This document shows, piece by piece, positions 32,665 through 40,737 of a stretch of 47,336 bases of DNA. This DNA comes from Nitrospirota bacterium. Its GTDB lineage: Bacteria > Nitrospirota > Nitrospiria > Nitrospirales > Nitrospiraceae. Numbering within the stretch: position 1 is the first letter of the stretch; every line of letters starts with the position of its first letter. Where the stretch lies: NCBI GenBank assembly GCA_028876065.1, contig JAGWTI010000015.1, positions 1 through 47,336 on the forward strand, in the 5' to 3' direction. Below the pieces are notes generated by a model, which did not search any database, was not told where the DNA came from, and saw only the letters and a list, made by a program, of their open reading frames with translations. Made by a program: the position numbers and the translations under genes.

Positions 32665-33624
32665 CTAGGGATGGACGGCATCCGACCGGCTGGCCGACTC
32701 ACGCAGGCTGTTGAACTCGGCTTCGAATTGGGACGCTTCCCGTTGCCGCCCTTGCTCACGCAAGAGCACCATGGCTCGATTCAGCTCCGCCAGGGCTTTG
32801 GCAATGTCGCCGATCGCGCGATAGCTCCAGTAGGCCCGTTGCGCATAGTTCAACGCCGCCTCTTGTTGGTGTTGTTGCTGCAGCACGCGCGCCAACCCGG
32901 CCAAGTCTGCGGCGACGGCAGCCCGGTGCTCGCTTGCCTTATCCAACTCCAGAGCCGCTTCGAACCGTCCCTGGGCCTCGCCCCATTGCCCGGCCTGTTC
33001 GGCCAGCAAGCCCAGATTGGCCAGATTGGCCGCCTGAGCCGGCCGATCCTGCAACTCCTGGTTGATGGCCAGGGCCGCCTTGAAAGAGGCGTCTGCCTTG
33101 GCTCGTTCACCGGCTTTGAGTTCCAGCAACCCGATATTGTTGAGCAACACCGCCTCGCTGTGCCGGTTTTCTGTCGAGCGGGCTTCCGCCAAGGCCTGTG
33201 CATACAAGGATGCGGCCCTTGCCGCCTCGCCTGCCACCTGAGACGCCGTGCCCAGGTGAGCCAACGAATCGACGAGCACATCGGCTCGCCCGAGGTGCCG
33301 GGCTATATCCACGGCCTGTTGGTGCAACGCCAGAGCTTCGCGCACCTGCCCTTCCGCCAACGCCACGGACCCGAGGCCGTTCAGCGCCAGGGTCAAGCCG
33401 GGCAGGTCGTCCAAGCTTTCCGCCAGTAATCGGGACTCCTCGTAGGCGCTTCTGGCCCGCTCCAGTTCGCCCTGCTCCGCCAGCCGTTGCCCGCGCGCAT
33501 ACAGATCGAGGATCTTGCTCCCCCATTCGGGGGCCGGCTCCGGCGGAGCTCCGGCGGCACAGGCCACCAACATGCAGGCGCCACAGGCAAGGACCAGGCC
33601 CTTTGTCAGCCGAACCACCTTCAC
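32665..33624 (-). CDS. TPR-repeat lipoprotein at the end of the Mla operon
   Basis: A 319-residue lipoprotein with lipobox VACAA (Cys22). Nearly the whole mature chain is TPR helices, about seven repeats (for example ALALHQQAVDIARHLG, AASLYAQALAEARSTE, GRFEAALELDKASEH). The GTG start overlaps the stop of the mlaD-like gene by 4 bases (GTGA), so translation is coupled. It occupies the place where mlaC or mlaB would be in the classical operon, and may serve as a docking partner for the MlaD hexamer or for an outer-membrane component. That role is inferred from position only. Confidence 0.85.
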   Translation of the reverse strand: MKVVRLTKGLVLACGACMLVACAAGAPPEPAPEWGSKILDLYARGQRLAEQGELERARSAYEESRLLAESLDDLPGLTLALNGLGSVALAEGQVREALALHQQAVDIARHLGRADVLVDSLAHLGTASQVAGEAARAASLYAQALAEARSTENRHSEAVLLNNIGLLELKAGERAKADASFKAALAINQELQDRPAQAANLANLGLLAEQAGQWGEAQGRFEAALELDKASEHRAAVAADLAGLARVLQQQHQQEAALNYAQRAYWSYRAIGDIAKALAELNRAMVLLREQGRQREASQFEAEFNSLRESASRSDAVHP

Positions 33625-34622
33625 TGGGGCAATTGATCTCCCCTCAGGCTTGCCGGCCCGCCGCCGGCCCGACCGGAGGGTTCCGGCGGCTCCGCATTCT
33701 TGATCATGGTGCTGACCGGGAACGTTCGTTTGGCGCCCTTGACGATGGTATTCACATCGTCCAGGGCGGCATGGGCGGTGCGGACCATGGGCGGCATGTC
33801 CTTGCTGATCGCCTTCATGGATTCGGTGGACGCCTTGATGTCGTTGACGGCCTCCTGCGCCGTCGTCACAAGCGGGGGCAGCTTGGCGGTCGTGGCTTTC
33901 ACATCGGTCACGATGCCGTTGACCTTCCCCAGCGTGTGCCGGACCGACCCGGCCAGGTCCGGCAATTCCGCCGTCGTCTGCTCCACCGATTTGACGCTGT
34001 GCTGCACCGACGCCATGACCGCCGGCAACTCCCGCGTCGCCTGCTCGACCTGGGCCAGCGTCCGGCCGCCGGTCTGTACGGCCTGCTGCATGTCCTTGGT
34101 GATGTCCTCCACCCGCAGCACCGTCCGCTGCACGGATTCCAGAACCGGCTTCACCTCGGAGCGCACCTCGTTGAGCAAGGCCGCATAGTCGGTGGGCGCT
34201 TGTACGCGGATCGTCGCGCCGTCGGCCAGAACCGGCTGGCGCTGGTCGCCCATGGCGACCTCCACTTGGCTCTGCCCCATGACCACGCCGCTCTTGGTGA
34301 TGCTGGCCACGGAATTCTGCCGCACCATCGCTTGGTAGCGGCTCAGAATCTGAAAGGTCACGGCCACGGTGCCGCCGTCCGCGAACTCCACGGTTTTGAC
34401 CCGCCCGATCGGCAGACCGGAGATCACCACCGGATCGCCCGGCGCCAGGCCGTAGGACTTATTCAGCGTGGCGTGAAGCTGATACTTTTCATCGAACACA
34501 TGTTCGGCTTTGAGCATGAAGATGCCGACGACGATCAACCCCAGCAGGGGAACCAGCACGAAGGCGCCCACAAGCTGCGCCATGCGCTGCCCGGACAATT
34601 TGTGTGAATAGTGCATTTGCAT
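33621..34622 (-). CDS. mlaD: MlaD-like MCE-domain substrate-binding protein
   Basis: A 333-residue inner-membrane-anchored protein with one membrane helix near residues 18-37 (GAFVLVPLLGLIVVGIFML). The MCE domain follows at about 43-125 (YQLHATLNKSYGLAPGDPVVISGLPIGRV). The remaining ~190 residues are predicted coiled coil with repeated VQ-Thr-Glu segments, the form that builds a long periplasmic tunnel or needle. The protein feeds lipids between membranes together with the permease and ATPase genes upstream. A good GAGG-rich ribosome site precedes the ATG. Confidence 0.9.
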   Translation of the reverse strand: MQMHYSHKLSGQRMAQLVGAFVLVPLLGLIVVGIFMLKAEHVFDEKYQLHATLNKSYGLAPGDPVVISGLPIGRVKTVEFADGGTVAVTFQILSRYQAMVRQNSVASITKSGVVMGQSQVEVAMGDQRQPVLADGATIRVQAPTDYAALLNEVRSEVKPVLESVQRTVLRVEDITKDMQQAVQTGGRTLAQVEQATRELPAVMASVQHSVKSVEQTTAELPDLAGSVRHTLGKVNGIVTDVKATTAKLPPLVTTAQEAVNDIKASTESMKAISKDMPPMVRTAHAALDDVNTIVKGAKRTFPVSTMIKNAEPPEPSGRAGGGPASLRGDQLPQ

Positions 34623-34665
34623 AGCCCACCCCTCTCTCCGGTAGAACCCCCAGGCACACGACAGA

Positions 34666-35388
34666 TTATTGCAAGTAGTCCTTCATGGCTTCGTCGGCCG
34701 ACGCCAGCAGCTCTGCATAGCGTCCTTGACTGTGGATATGCCCATCCCGCATGAAGGCCAGCCAATCCACCATCGTCAGGAGGGCCGAAGCCCGGCGGGT
34801 CGTCGCCAAGATCGTCAGCGACCGGGCCTGCCGCTGCGTCCGCAGCAATTCCCCCAAACGCCTGATGGAGATGGCATCCAATCCTTCCAGCGGATCGTCC
34901 AAGAGCAACAGTTCCTGATCCAGCGACAGGGCCCTGGCGATCGCCACGCAACGGGCTTCCCCCTGGTTCAGTTCGGCGGGAAAGCGATGGCGGAACTCCG
35001 CCACCCCCAGAGCCTCCAGACGGGCCATGACCAGCGGCTCGATCTCCTCGTCGGACAGGCCCCGGTGGTACCGCAACGGGAGCGCCACGTTGTTATAGAC
35101 GGTCATATTGCTGAGCAGCCCCGGCGCCTGCAGGACCGTTCCCACTCGTGTGCGCAACTCCGCCATTTCCTCTTCGTCGAGGGCGCTCAGATCCTGCCCG
35201 AACAATCTCGCGGTGCCCTGCTCCGGCGTGACCAGCCCGGCACAGAGCTTCAAGGCCAGGCTCTTGCCGCTCCGGTTCGGTCCGATCAAGGCGCAGGCCT
35301 CGCCCGCTTCGAGCGACAGGGTCAGGTCGGACCATCCGCCATGCCCCTCCATTTCGACCCTTGCGCCGGCCAGCTCCAGAATCGGCAT
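34666..35388 (-). CDS. mlaF: MlaF-like ABC ATPase with degenerate catalytic motifs
   Basis: A 240-residue ABC ATPase that should pair with the MlaE-like permease one base upstream. Walker A is GPNRSGKS (36-43). Other motifs are altered: the signature LSGGQ is LNQGE (140-144), the catalytic Glu after Walker B is Asp165 (LLLLDDP), and the H-switch His is Thr197 (ILATTRR). The D-loop GLD remains. The gene is full length, in frame and tightly spaced, so it does not look like a decaying gene. ATP binding looks possible, but hydrolysis may be slow or depend on an atypical mechanism. Confidence 0.88.
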   Translation of the reverse strand: MPILELAGARVEMEGHGGWSDLTLSLEAGEACALIGPNRSGKSLALKLCAGLVTPEQGTARLFGQDLSALDEEEMAELRTRVGTVLQAPGLLSNMTVYNNVALPLRYHRGLSDEEIEPLVMARLEALGVAEFRHRFPAELNQGEARCVAIARALSLDQELLLLDDPLEGLDAISIRRLGELLRTQRQARSLTILATTRRASALLTMVDWLAFMRDGHIHSQGRYAELLASADEAMKDYLQ

Positions 35389-35389
35389 G

Positions 35390-36238
35390 TCAAAAATACG
35401 CCGTCACGGTCACCAGGATATCCAAGACCAGGCAAATCTTGAGGGAGTTGATCATGGCCCTGGTCGTTTGCTGCGGCACCTCCGTAAACGACGAGCGCAC
35501 GGACAGCCCGTGGTGGCAGCAAATCGCGGCCACGGCCGTGCCGAACAACACGCCTTTCGTCGCCGTGACTGCGAGGTCCCTCACCGAGAGCGACTGCATC
35601 ACGGCTTTGGCGAAGGCGGCAAAGGGCACCGTCAGTTTGAACTTGGCGACGACGAATCCGCCGAGGACGGCCACGGTATCGAAATACAGGGTCAAACAGA
35701 TCATGGAGAGGATCATCCCCATCATCCGCGGCATCACGATGAACCGGGTGACTTGCACGCCCATCAGTTCCAACGCGGTGATTTCCTGCCCGACGCGCAT
35801 GTAGCCCAGTTCGGTCGTGATCGCGGAACCGGATCGCCCGACCACAACGAACATCGTCAGCAAGGGCCCCAATTCGCGAATCACCGTGACCACGATGATC
35901 GTGCCGATCTGATCGCCGGCGCCGACTTTCGGCAACTGGGTACCGGCTTGGGTGATGATAATGATCCCGACCATCAACGCGATGGCGCTCATGACGGGCA
36001 AGGCATCGACGCCCGTAAAGAGAATTTGCCGCAAGATCACGCCGGAGGCCGTCCGCCGCACCCGTGCGACGGGATTGGCCAACTCGCGCAGGGACAGATA
36101 CACCAGCGCCATCAGATCGGCGACATAGGCGTACCAAGCCATGACCTTGCGGCCCGCCCAGGCCAGTACAGCCCCTGGCCCGCGCGCTGCCGGGGCGACT
36201 TCCGTAGCTTCCCGCAAGGGTTCACCTACAGGGTTCAC
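35390..36238 (-). CDS. mlaE: MlaE-like lipid ABC transporter permease
   Basis: A 282-residue integral membrane protein with five to six hydrophobic segments. Family features include ILFTGVDALPVMSAIALMVGIII, VIRELGPLLTMFVVVGRSGSAITTELG and MRVGQEITALELMGV. It forms the membrane core that moves phospholipid between the inner membrane and the periplasmic MlaD ring. The listed GTG has no good ribosome site and lies only about 12 bases from the predicted transcript start, so either it is nearly leaderless or translation begins further in. It is the first gene of the operon. Confidence 0.92.
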   Translation of the reverse strand: MNPVGEPLREATEVAPAARGPGAVLAWAGRKVMAWYAYVADLMALVYLSLRELANPVARVRRTASGVILRQILFTGVDALPVMSAIALMVGIIIITQAGTQLPKVGAGDQIGTIIVVTVIRELGPLLTMFVVVGRSGSAITTELGYMRVGQEITALELMGVQVTRFIVMPRMMGMILSMICLTLYFDTVAVLGGFVVAKFKLTVPFAAFAKAVMQSLSVRDLAVTATKGVLFGTAVAAICCHHGLSVRSSFTEVPQQTTRAMINSLKICLVLDILVTVTAYF

Positions 36239-36256
36239 GACACGGATGCTGTGGGA

Positions 36257-36285
36257 ATTCTAGGAGAATCACGGGGTGATTGCAA
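36257..36285 (-). promoter_or_regulatory. Promoter of the mla operon
   Basis: On the minus strand, TTGCAA (36285-36280), a 17-base spacer and TAGAAT (36262-36257). The expected transcript start lies within about 15 bases of the annotated mlaE start codon. Confidence 0.65.
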
Positions 36286-36310
36286 TGAAAGGCGGGGAAC
36301 GGCCACCGGG

Positions 36311-37783
36311 TTATTGGCTTGTCTTGGAATGGCCGGACACCTCCGCCGCCAATCCACAACCGGACAGCCACGAGCCGGCCACCATGCCGGCTCCGGCCAT
36401 GAGGAACCCGACCAACTGCGGCGGCCATACGGAGCCCTGCGGCCCGAACCATTCGAGCGAAACCCAGGTCGCAAGGCCGGCGACGATGGCGCACAGGGCT
36501 CCCTGGTTGGTCGCCCGCTTCCAGTAGAGTCCGGCGAACAGGGGGACGAAGGCGGCCACCAGGGTCACCTTGTACGCGTTTTCCACCATTTTAAAGATGG
36601 TCGCCTGGGAATTGAGCGCGAAGGCCAACACCACCAAGGCGAAGCACACCAACACCGTCCGCATCATGCGCAGGAACGTTCGGTCGCTCATGCCCGGGAC
36701 CAGCCCCTTGACGATGTTTTCGCTGAACGCCACCGACGGCGCCAGCAAGGTCGCGCTCGAACAACTCATGATGGCCGAGAGGACGGCGCCGAAAAAGATG
36801 ATCTGGGCGGGAACCGGCGTGTGCTGCAGGATCAAGGTCGGCAGCACCAGTTGCGAGTCCTGTTGCAACAATGCGCCGAACATGGTGGCGTCCACCAGCG
36901 TGGCCGAATAGGCCAGAAACATCGGCACAAAGGCGAACAGAAAATACAGGGTACCGCCCAGCACCGACCCGCGTATGGCGGTCTTCTCGTCCTTGGCCGA
37001 GGTGATCCGTTGAAAGACGTCCTGCTGCGGGATCGAACCCAGCATCATGGTCATCCAAGCTCCCAGGAAGGGAACCCAGGCAGTGAGGCTCGCCTCCGGG
37101 AAGAAATCCAGCTTGCCGGCCGCAGCCGCATGGGCGATCACCGCCCCGATCCCGCCGGTCAGGCCGCTGATGACATGCCCGATATAGAGCATGCCCCCCA
37201 TGATCACCGTGATTTGCACGAAGTCCAGAATCGCCACCGAGAACATGCCGCCGAAGGTGGTATAGGTCAGCACGATCGCCGTGCCGATCATCATGCCCAG
37301 ATACTGAGACACCGAGCCGTCCGAGACCACATGAAAGACCAAGCCGAGGGCCTTAATTTGAGCCGACACCCACCCCAAATAGGAAGCCACGATACAGAGC
37401 GTGCACAGCACTTCCACCGAACGGCCATACCGCAACCGATAGTAATCGCCGATGGTGAGCAGATTCATACGGTAGAGGCGGCGGGCGAAAAACAGTCCGG
37501 CGAGAATCAGGCACAAACTGGACCCGAAGGGATCGGCCACCACCCCGCGCAACCCCTCCTTGACGAACGTCGCGGAGATGCCGAGGACGGTCTCGGCGCC
37601 GAACCAGGTGGCAAACACCGTGGCGGTGACGATCGGCAACGGCAGGGTACGACCGGCCACCGCAAAATCCTTGGCGTTGTGCACGCGGGTCCCGGCATAC
37701 ATCCCGATCCCGAGCGAAAGAAGCAGATAGAGAATGACGAACCAGACGATCATGGGGAAGAACTCGCAAAGCGTTGAGTGCAT
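36311..37783 (-). CDS. Sodium:solute symporter family protein
   Basis: A 490-residue inner-membrane transporter with about 12-13 hydrophobic segments. Motifs of the SSS family are visible: AGRTLPLPIVTATVFATWFGAETVLG near the N-terminus and the later GGMLYIGHVISGLTGGIGAVI and CSSATLLAPSVAFSENI. The family takes up sugars, amino acids, carboxylates or ions using the sodium gradient; the substrate cannot be told from sequence. The start may be the listed ATG or the ATG at 37756, as neither has a strong ribosome site. It stands apart from the mla operon. Confidence 0.92.
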   Translation of the reverse strand: MHSTLCEFFPMIVWFVILYLLLSLGIGMYAGTRVHNAKDFAVAGRTLPLPIVTATVFATWFGAETVLGISATFVKEGLRGVVADPFGSSLCLILAGLFFARRLYRMNLLTIGDYYRLRYGRSVEVLCTLCIVASYLGWVSAQIKALGLVFHVVSDGSVSQYLGMMIGTAIVLTYTTFGGMFSVAILDFVQITVIMGGMLYIGHVISGLTGGIGAVIAHAAAAGKLDFFPEASLTAWVPFLGAWMTMMLGSIPQQDVFQRITSAKDEKTAIRGSVLGGTLYFLFAFVPMFLAYSATLVDATMFGALLQQDSQLVLPTLILQHTPVPAQIIFFGAVLSAIMSCSSATLLAPSVAFSENIVKGLVPGMSDRTFLRMMRTVLVCFALVVLAFALNSQATIFKMVENAYKVTLVAAFVPLFAGLYWKRATNQGALCAIVAGLATWVSLEWFGPQGSVWPPQLVGFLMAGAGMVAGSWLSGCGLAAEVSGHSKTSQ

Positions 37784-38060
37784 TCCGGAACATCGGGCAG
37801 CACTTCGGGCGGCCTATCCTAGCAAAAGGCTTTCCCTGAAACTATGGAAAGCCGACATCGCGGAACATTCCACACCGGACAGGGCAATCCGACGCTCGGG
37901 TGCGAAAGTGAACGAACGCTCACGTGCGGAAGTGCTCGCCGTCTCCATGATTCGGCCAGAGCGGCTCAGCTCATGACGCAAATGTCCCGCTTGTGGCCTC
38001 TTCCTGAACCAGGGCGAACCGGCACCTATCTTGCTGGTTCTCCATCGACACGGAGGAGAT

Positions 38061-38486
38061 ATGGACGCAAGGAAGCGCCCAGGGCTGAGATCAATCCCGT
38101 TGGTTGCGTGGCTCCTCATGACGCCTCTCGGCTGTTCGACTCTTCCGGAAACGAGCCGCACCGGCACCGTCCGCGAGATCACCATCGAGGAGCAAGTCTC
38201 GCCCCACGAAATGTTCGTCGCGATGGGCGATGAAATTCGATGGGTCAATCTCCGCTCGGAGCCGGTACACGTCGGCTTTCTGGGGAGCAGTCCGCTGAAG
38301 GAAGTCTCTTGTCAAAAGGGCTTCAGCTCGTTCGGCGTACTTCAGGACTTTGTCACGATTCCGCCTCAACGGTCCGCCAGCCTGTGCTTTGCCAAGCCAG
38401 GCAACGTGCAGTTCAATGTCTGGCTCGACACCGACGATCTGCGGGGCAAGTTCACGCGCACGGCGACGATCCGGGTGCGGAGATAG
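38061..38486 (+). CDS. Small lipoprotein with cupredoxin-like sequence pattern
   Basis: A 141-residue protein; the ATG at 38061 is chosen because of the strong GGAGGAGAT site just before it. Lipobox PLGC. The mature part is beta-rich with AMGDEIRWVNLRSEPVHVGFL and later SASLCFAKPGNVQFNVWL, which resembles the two copper-ligand regions of small cupredoxins. A His (PVHV) and a Cys (LCF) fall at plausible places, but the second His and the Met of a type 1 copper site are absent. It may be a metal-free or altered member of the fold. The call is tentative. Confidence 0.6.
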   Translation: MDARKRPGLRSIPLVAWLLMTPLGCSTLPETSRTGTVREITIEEQVSPHEMFVAMGDEIRWVNLRSEPVHVGFLGSSPLKEVSCQKGFSSFGVLQDFVTIPPQRSASLCFAKPGNVQFNVWLDTDDLRGKFTRTATIRVRR

Positions 38487-38521
38487 TCAGCCCGAACCAG
38501 CCGAGACCTGGCCGGCGGCTC

Positions 38522-38899
38522 CTACCCCACCTCCGAACCATACGTCGTGAGCAAATAATCCAAAACGGCAGGCGCCTGCTTGACCAGATTTTGCTGGGCT
38601 TCCCGATCGGGGCAGAAAGCCGCTTGCAGCCACCCCATCGCCTCCTCGTGATCGCCATTGCGGTAATCGCGTATCGCCTTGACCAGACAGTCGTGCGGCG
38701 AGGTCCGGCCGCGGTAGACTTTATACGGCCAGGCTTTGACCAGAAAATGGAGGCACTCCCCGCGCGGCACCGGATTCCTATCCTGCCACAACGCGTCCAG
38801 CGTGCCGGACAGCGCATGCACCGGCCCCGCATACGACAAGATCAGCAACGCCAGCAGGGAGCCGACGAGGGCGCGGCCTGTCTTCCTGCCTCCGGTCAT
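38522..38899 (-). CDS. Small exported protein of unknown function
   Basis: A 125-residue protein from the ATG at 38899, with a signal peptide about 1-30 (ALVGSLLALLILSYAGPVHAL). The mature part has three cysteines (ECLHF, HDCLV, AFCPD) and helical charged stretches resembling one TPR-like hairpin (YRNGDHEEAMGWLQAAF). No family recognised. It follows the NTF2-like gene by 17 bases, so the two are probably cotranscribed. The ribosome site is weak. Confidence 0.65.
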   Translation of the reverse strand: MTGGRKTGRALVGSLLALLILSYAGPVHALSGTLDALWQDRNPVPRGECLHFLVKAWPYKVYRGRTSPHDCLVKAIRDYRNGDHEEAMGWLQAAFCPDREAQQNLVKQAPAVLDYLLTTYGSEVG

Positions 38900-38916
38900 A
38901 GCCGCGCGGCGGTTCG

Positions 38917-39534
38917 TCAAAACAGCGGGTGATGGGGCGCGGACCAAGCCGGCGCTTCGGTCGGCGCATTCCCCGCATTGCCCAGAAAATGCCATGTTCC
39001 ACCTTCTTTGATCAGATAGTGGACCTCGCGGAACCAGCTATCGATCGTGACGCGCCTGCCGCTCGCCTTCTCCACCGCATAGAGCCCACCCGTGCAGGTC
39101 AATTCCACGCGGGGATGAGACCCGCCTTGCACCACCTTCACCTCCGTAAAGTGATGCGTCGACGCGATCGCCCGAAAGTGATCAAAGACTTCGCCCCACA
39201 CACGTCGGACATCGGCTTGCTTCAACCCGTTGTAATTGTAGCCGGCGGCATAGAAGCGCATCAGGGCTTCAAGATCCTGCTTCTGCAGGGCGTCCTCCGC
39301 CCGTCCAAAGGCGGCCAGCACTTCTTTCACGGCGGGATGTCCGACCACGGCCGCGCGATCCGAAATGACCCGCCCGTCGATGGTCAACGACGTGCCAGTC
39401 AGCACCTCCACCTCAGCCCGCGCCTGCCGAAGATCCCCCTGCCAGCAACAGAAAGACAGGATCAGCAGCACGGACAAGCAGGGTCGGGAAAGCGCAGCGC
39501 CAGCCCTGTGACAACTCTCGTATTTCGGCATCAT
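38917..39534 (-). CDS. Exported NTF2/SnoaL-like domain protein
   Basis: A 205-residue protein from the ATG at 39534, which has GAGG eight bases upstream; the long in-frame extension to 39900 overlaps another gene and is rejected. Signal peptide about 1-40. The mature part (VKEVLAAFGRAEDALQKQDLEALMRFYAAGYNYNG... to ...FREVHYLIKEGGTWHFLGN) has the helix-then-sheet pattern of the NTF2-like fold, often seen as a small ligand-binding or dimerisation domain. No catalytic residues can be assigned. It is the middle gene of a three-gene minus-strand group. Confidence 0.75.
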   Translation of the reverse strand: MMPKYESCHRAGAALSRPCLSVLLILSFCCWQGDLRQARAEVEVLTGTSLTIDGRVISDRAAVVGHPAVKEVLAAFGRAEDALQKQDLEALMRFYAAGYNYNGLKQADVRRVWGEVFDHFRAIASTHHFTEVKVVQGGSHPRVELTCTGGLYAVEKASGRRVTIDSWFREVHYLIKEGGTWHFLGNAGNAPTEAPAWSAPHHPLF

Positions 39535-39563
39535 CCACATCGCCTCGATAACCGCCAGCCGAC

Positions 39564-39908
39564 TTATTGAGCCGGTCCGGGAGCCCCGGTCTCCGACTTG
39601 AACTTGTCCCGATACTTCAGCATTTCTTGTACGATTTCCTTGGCGGTTTGCTCCACGTCCCGTTCCGACACGTTCATCTGAATCGCGAATTTGGTCGCAG
39701 CCACAAACGGGTTGAGCGCGACGACGGCGCCCGGCATGTGCCCCGGTTCCTTGACGGTCCCGACGATGACGAACGGGGCATCGGGATTCCCGGCCAGGTC
39801 GCTGACCGATACCTGCACTTCCATGCCGGTCTCCCCCTTGCCGAATCCAATGATCGCTCGCTGCATCCGGCTGCCCTCGTTCACTTCGGTGCGCTGCCAT
39901 GCTAGCAT
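39564..39908 (-). CDS. DUF4410-like protein, apparently only the C-terminal half
   Basis: A 114-residue reading from the ATG at 39908 (AAGG upstream). EVNEGSRMQRAIIGFGKGETGMEVQVSV and the later VAATKFAIQMNVSERDVEQTAKEIVQEML match the C-terminal half of DUF4410 proteins as I know them. Full-length members carry a signal peptide and an N-terminal domain of about 100 residues, neither of which is present here. The open frame continues upstream to 40199 without family features. It may be a fragment still in frame or a short relative. An ATG at 39866 is an alternative start. Confidence 0.55.
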   Translation of the reverse strand: MLAWQRTEVNEGSRMQRAIIGFGKGETGMEVQVSVSDLAGNPDAPFVIVGTVKEPGHMPGAVVALNPFVAATKFAIQMNVSERDVEQTAKEIVQEMLKYRDKFKSETGAPGPAQ

Positions 39909-40009
39909 TGCGCCTTTCCGATGAGCAAGGCGCCTGGGCCAGGCCATCCTTTCTAGAGGAGCACAGGCCCCTTTGGGAAGAGCCCTTTGCAAGCGACGCA
40001 AGCCTAACG

Positions 40010-40018
40010 TGCTATACT
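40010..40018 (+). promoter_or_regulatory. Extended -10 promoter element before pncA
   Basis: TG-C-TATACT (TG at 40010-40011, box at 40013-40018) is an extended -10 motif. No good -35 is at the right distance. The leader to the pncA start would be about 135 bases. Confidence 0.45.
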
Positions 40019-40158
40019 TGCGCCCAGAGAGGTGGCCGGCGGCAGAGCAGACTCCGCCTCCCGGCATTGGCACGCTGCACTGCGCGGATCTCCAGAACTG
40101 GTGGTTGCCGCCCACCTGCTCTTGCAGCGGGAACGCAGACGCGCGATAGAGGTTCCCT

Positions 40159-40737
40159 GTGAAACTCGAGCGAGGCGACGCCCTCTTCGTCGCGGACATT
40201 CAGAACGATTTCCTGCCCGGCGGAAGCCTCGCGGTCCCGCGTGGGCATGAGATCGTGTCGGTCTTGCTCCACTATCTCGCCCTCTTTCAGTCGCACAGCC
40301 TCCCGATCTTCGCCGGTCGCGACTGGCACCCGGCCGACCACTGTTCGTTCCGCGACCAGGGGGGAATCTGGCCGCCGCACTGCATCGCCGGCTCCATCGG
40401 CGCGGACGCGCCTCCCGATTTTCCCCTGCCTCCTTCCGTGGTCATCGTGCACAAGGCCACCGCGTCCGACCAAGAGGCCTATTCCGCCTTTGAAGGCACC
40501 ACGCTGGATGCCGCGCTCCACGCCCAGGGCGTGCGACGCCTGTTCATCGGCGGCATCGCCACGGACTACTGCGTCCTGAATACGGTCAAGGATGCCCTGG
40601 CGCTCGGCTACGCGGTCGTCCTGCTGCGGGACGCGATCCGGTCCGTGAACGTCCATCCGGACGACGGCGCGAACGCGGAAGCGGAGATGTTGCGCTTAGG
40701 CGCCACGCCGGCTCGCTTCGAGGATTTGGCATCGTGA
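40159..40737 (+). CDS. pncA: Nicotinamidase
   Basis: Hydrolyses nicotinamide to nicotinate in NAD salvage. 192 residues. The catalytic triad Asp13 (VADIQNDFLPGG), Lys99 (IVHKATASDQEAYSAF) and Cys138 (GIATDYCVLNT) is complete, with metal ligands Asp55, His57 and His61 in RDWHPADH and a further His74. The start is GTG at 40159 with GAGG at good spacing. The stop overlaps the pncB start (GTGA), so the two consecutive steps of the pathway are translationally coupled. Confidence 0.95.
   Translation: MKLERGDALFVADIQNDFLPGGSLAVPRGHEIVSVLLHYLALFQSHSLPIFAGRDWHPADHCSFRDQGGIWPPHCIAGSIGADAPPDFPLPPSVVIVHKATASDQEAYSAFEGTTLDAALHAQGVRRLFIGGIATDYCVLNTVKDALALGYAVVLLRDAIRSVNVHPDDGANAEAEMLRLGATPARFEDLAS

Noticed and set aside
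35108-37777. An 889-codon open frame on the plus strand
   Set aside because: It runs antisense through mlaF, mlaE and the symporter gene, which have clear family motifs. Long antisense frames are expected at this GC content, and the translated product is His/Arg/Gly-rich with no recognisable domain.
37814-38248. A 144-codon minus-strand frame between the symporter and the cupredoxin-like gene
   Set aside because: It overlaps the better-supported plus-strand lipoprotein gene and lacks a ribosome site and coding pattern.
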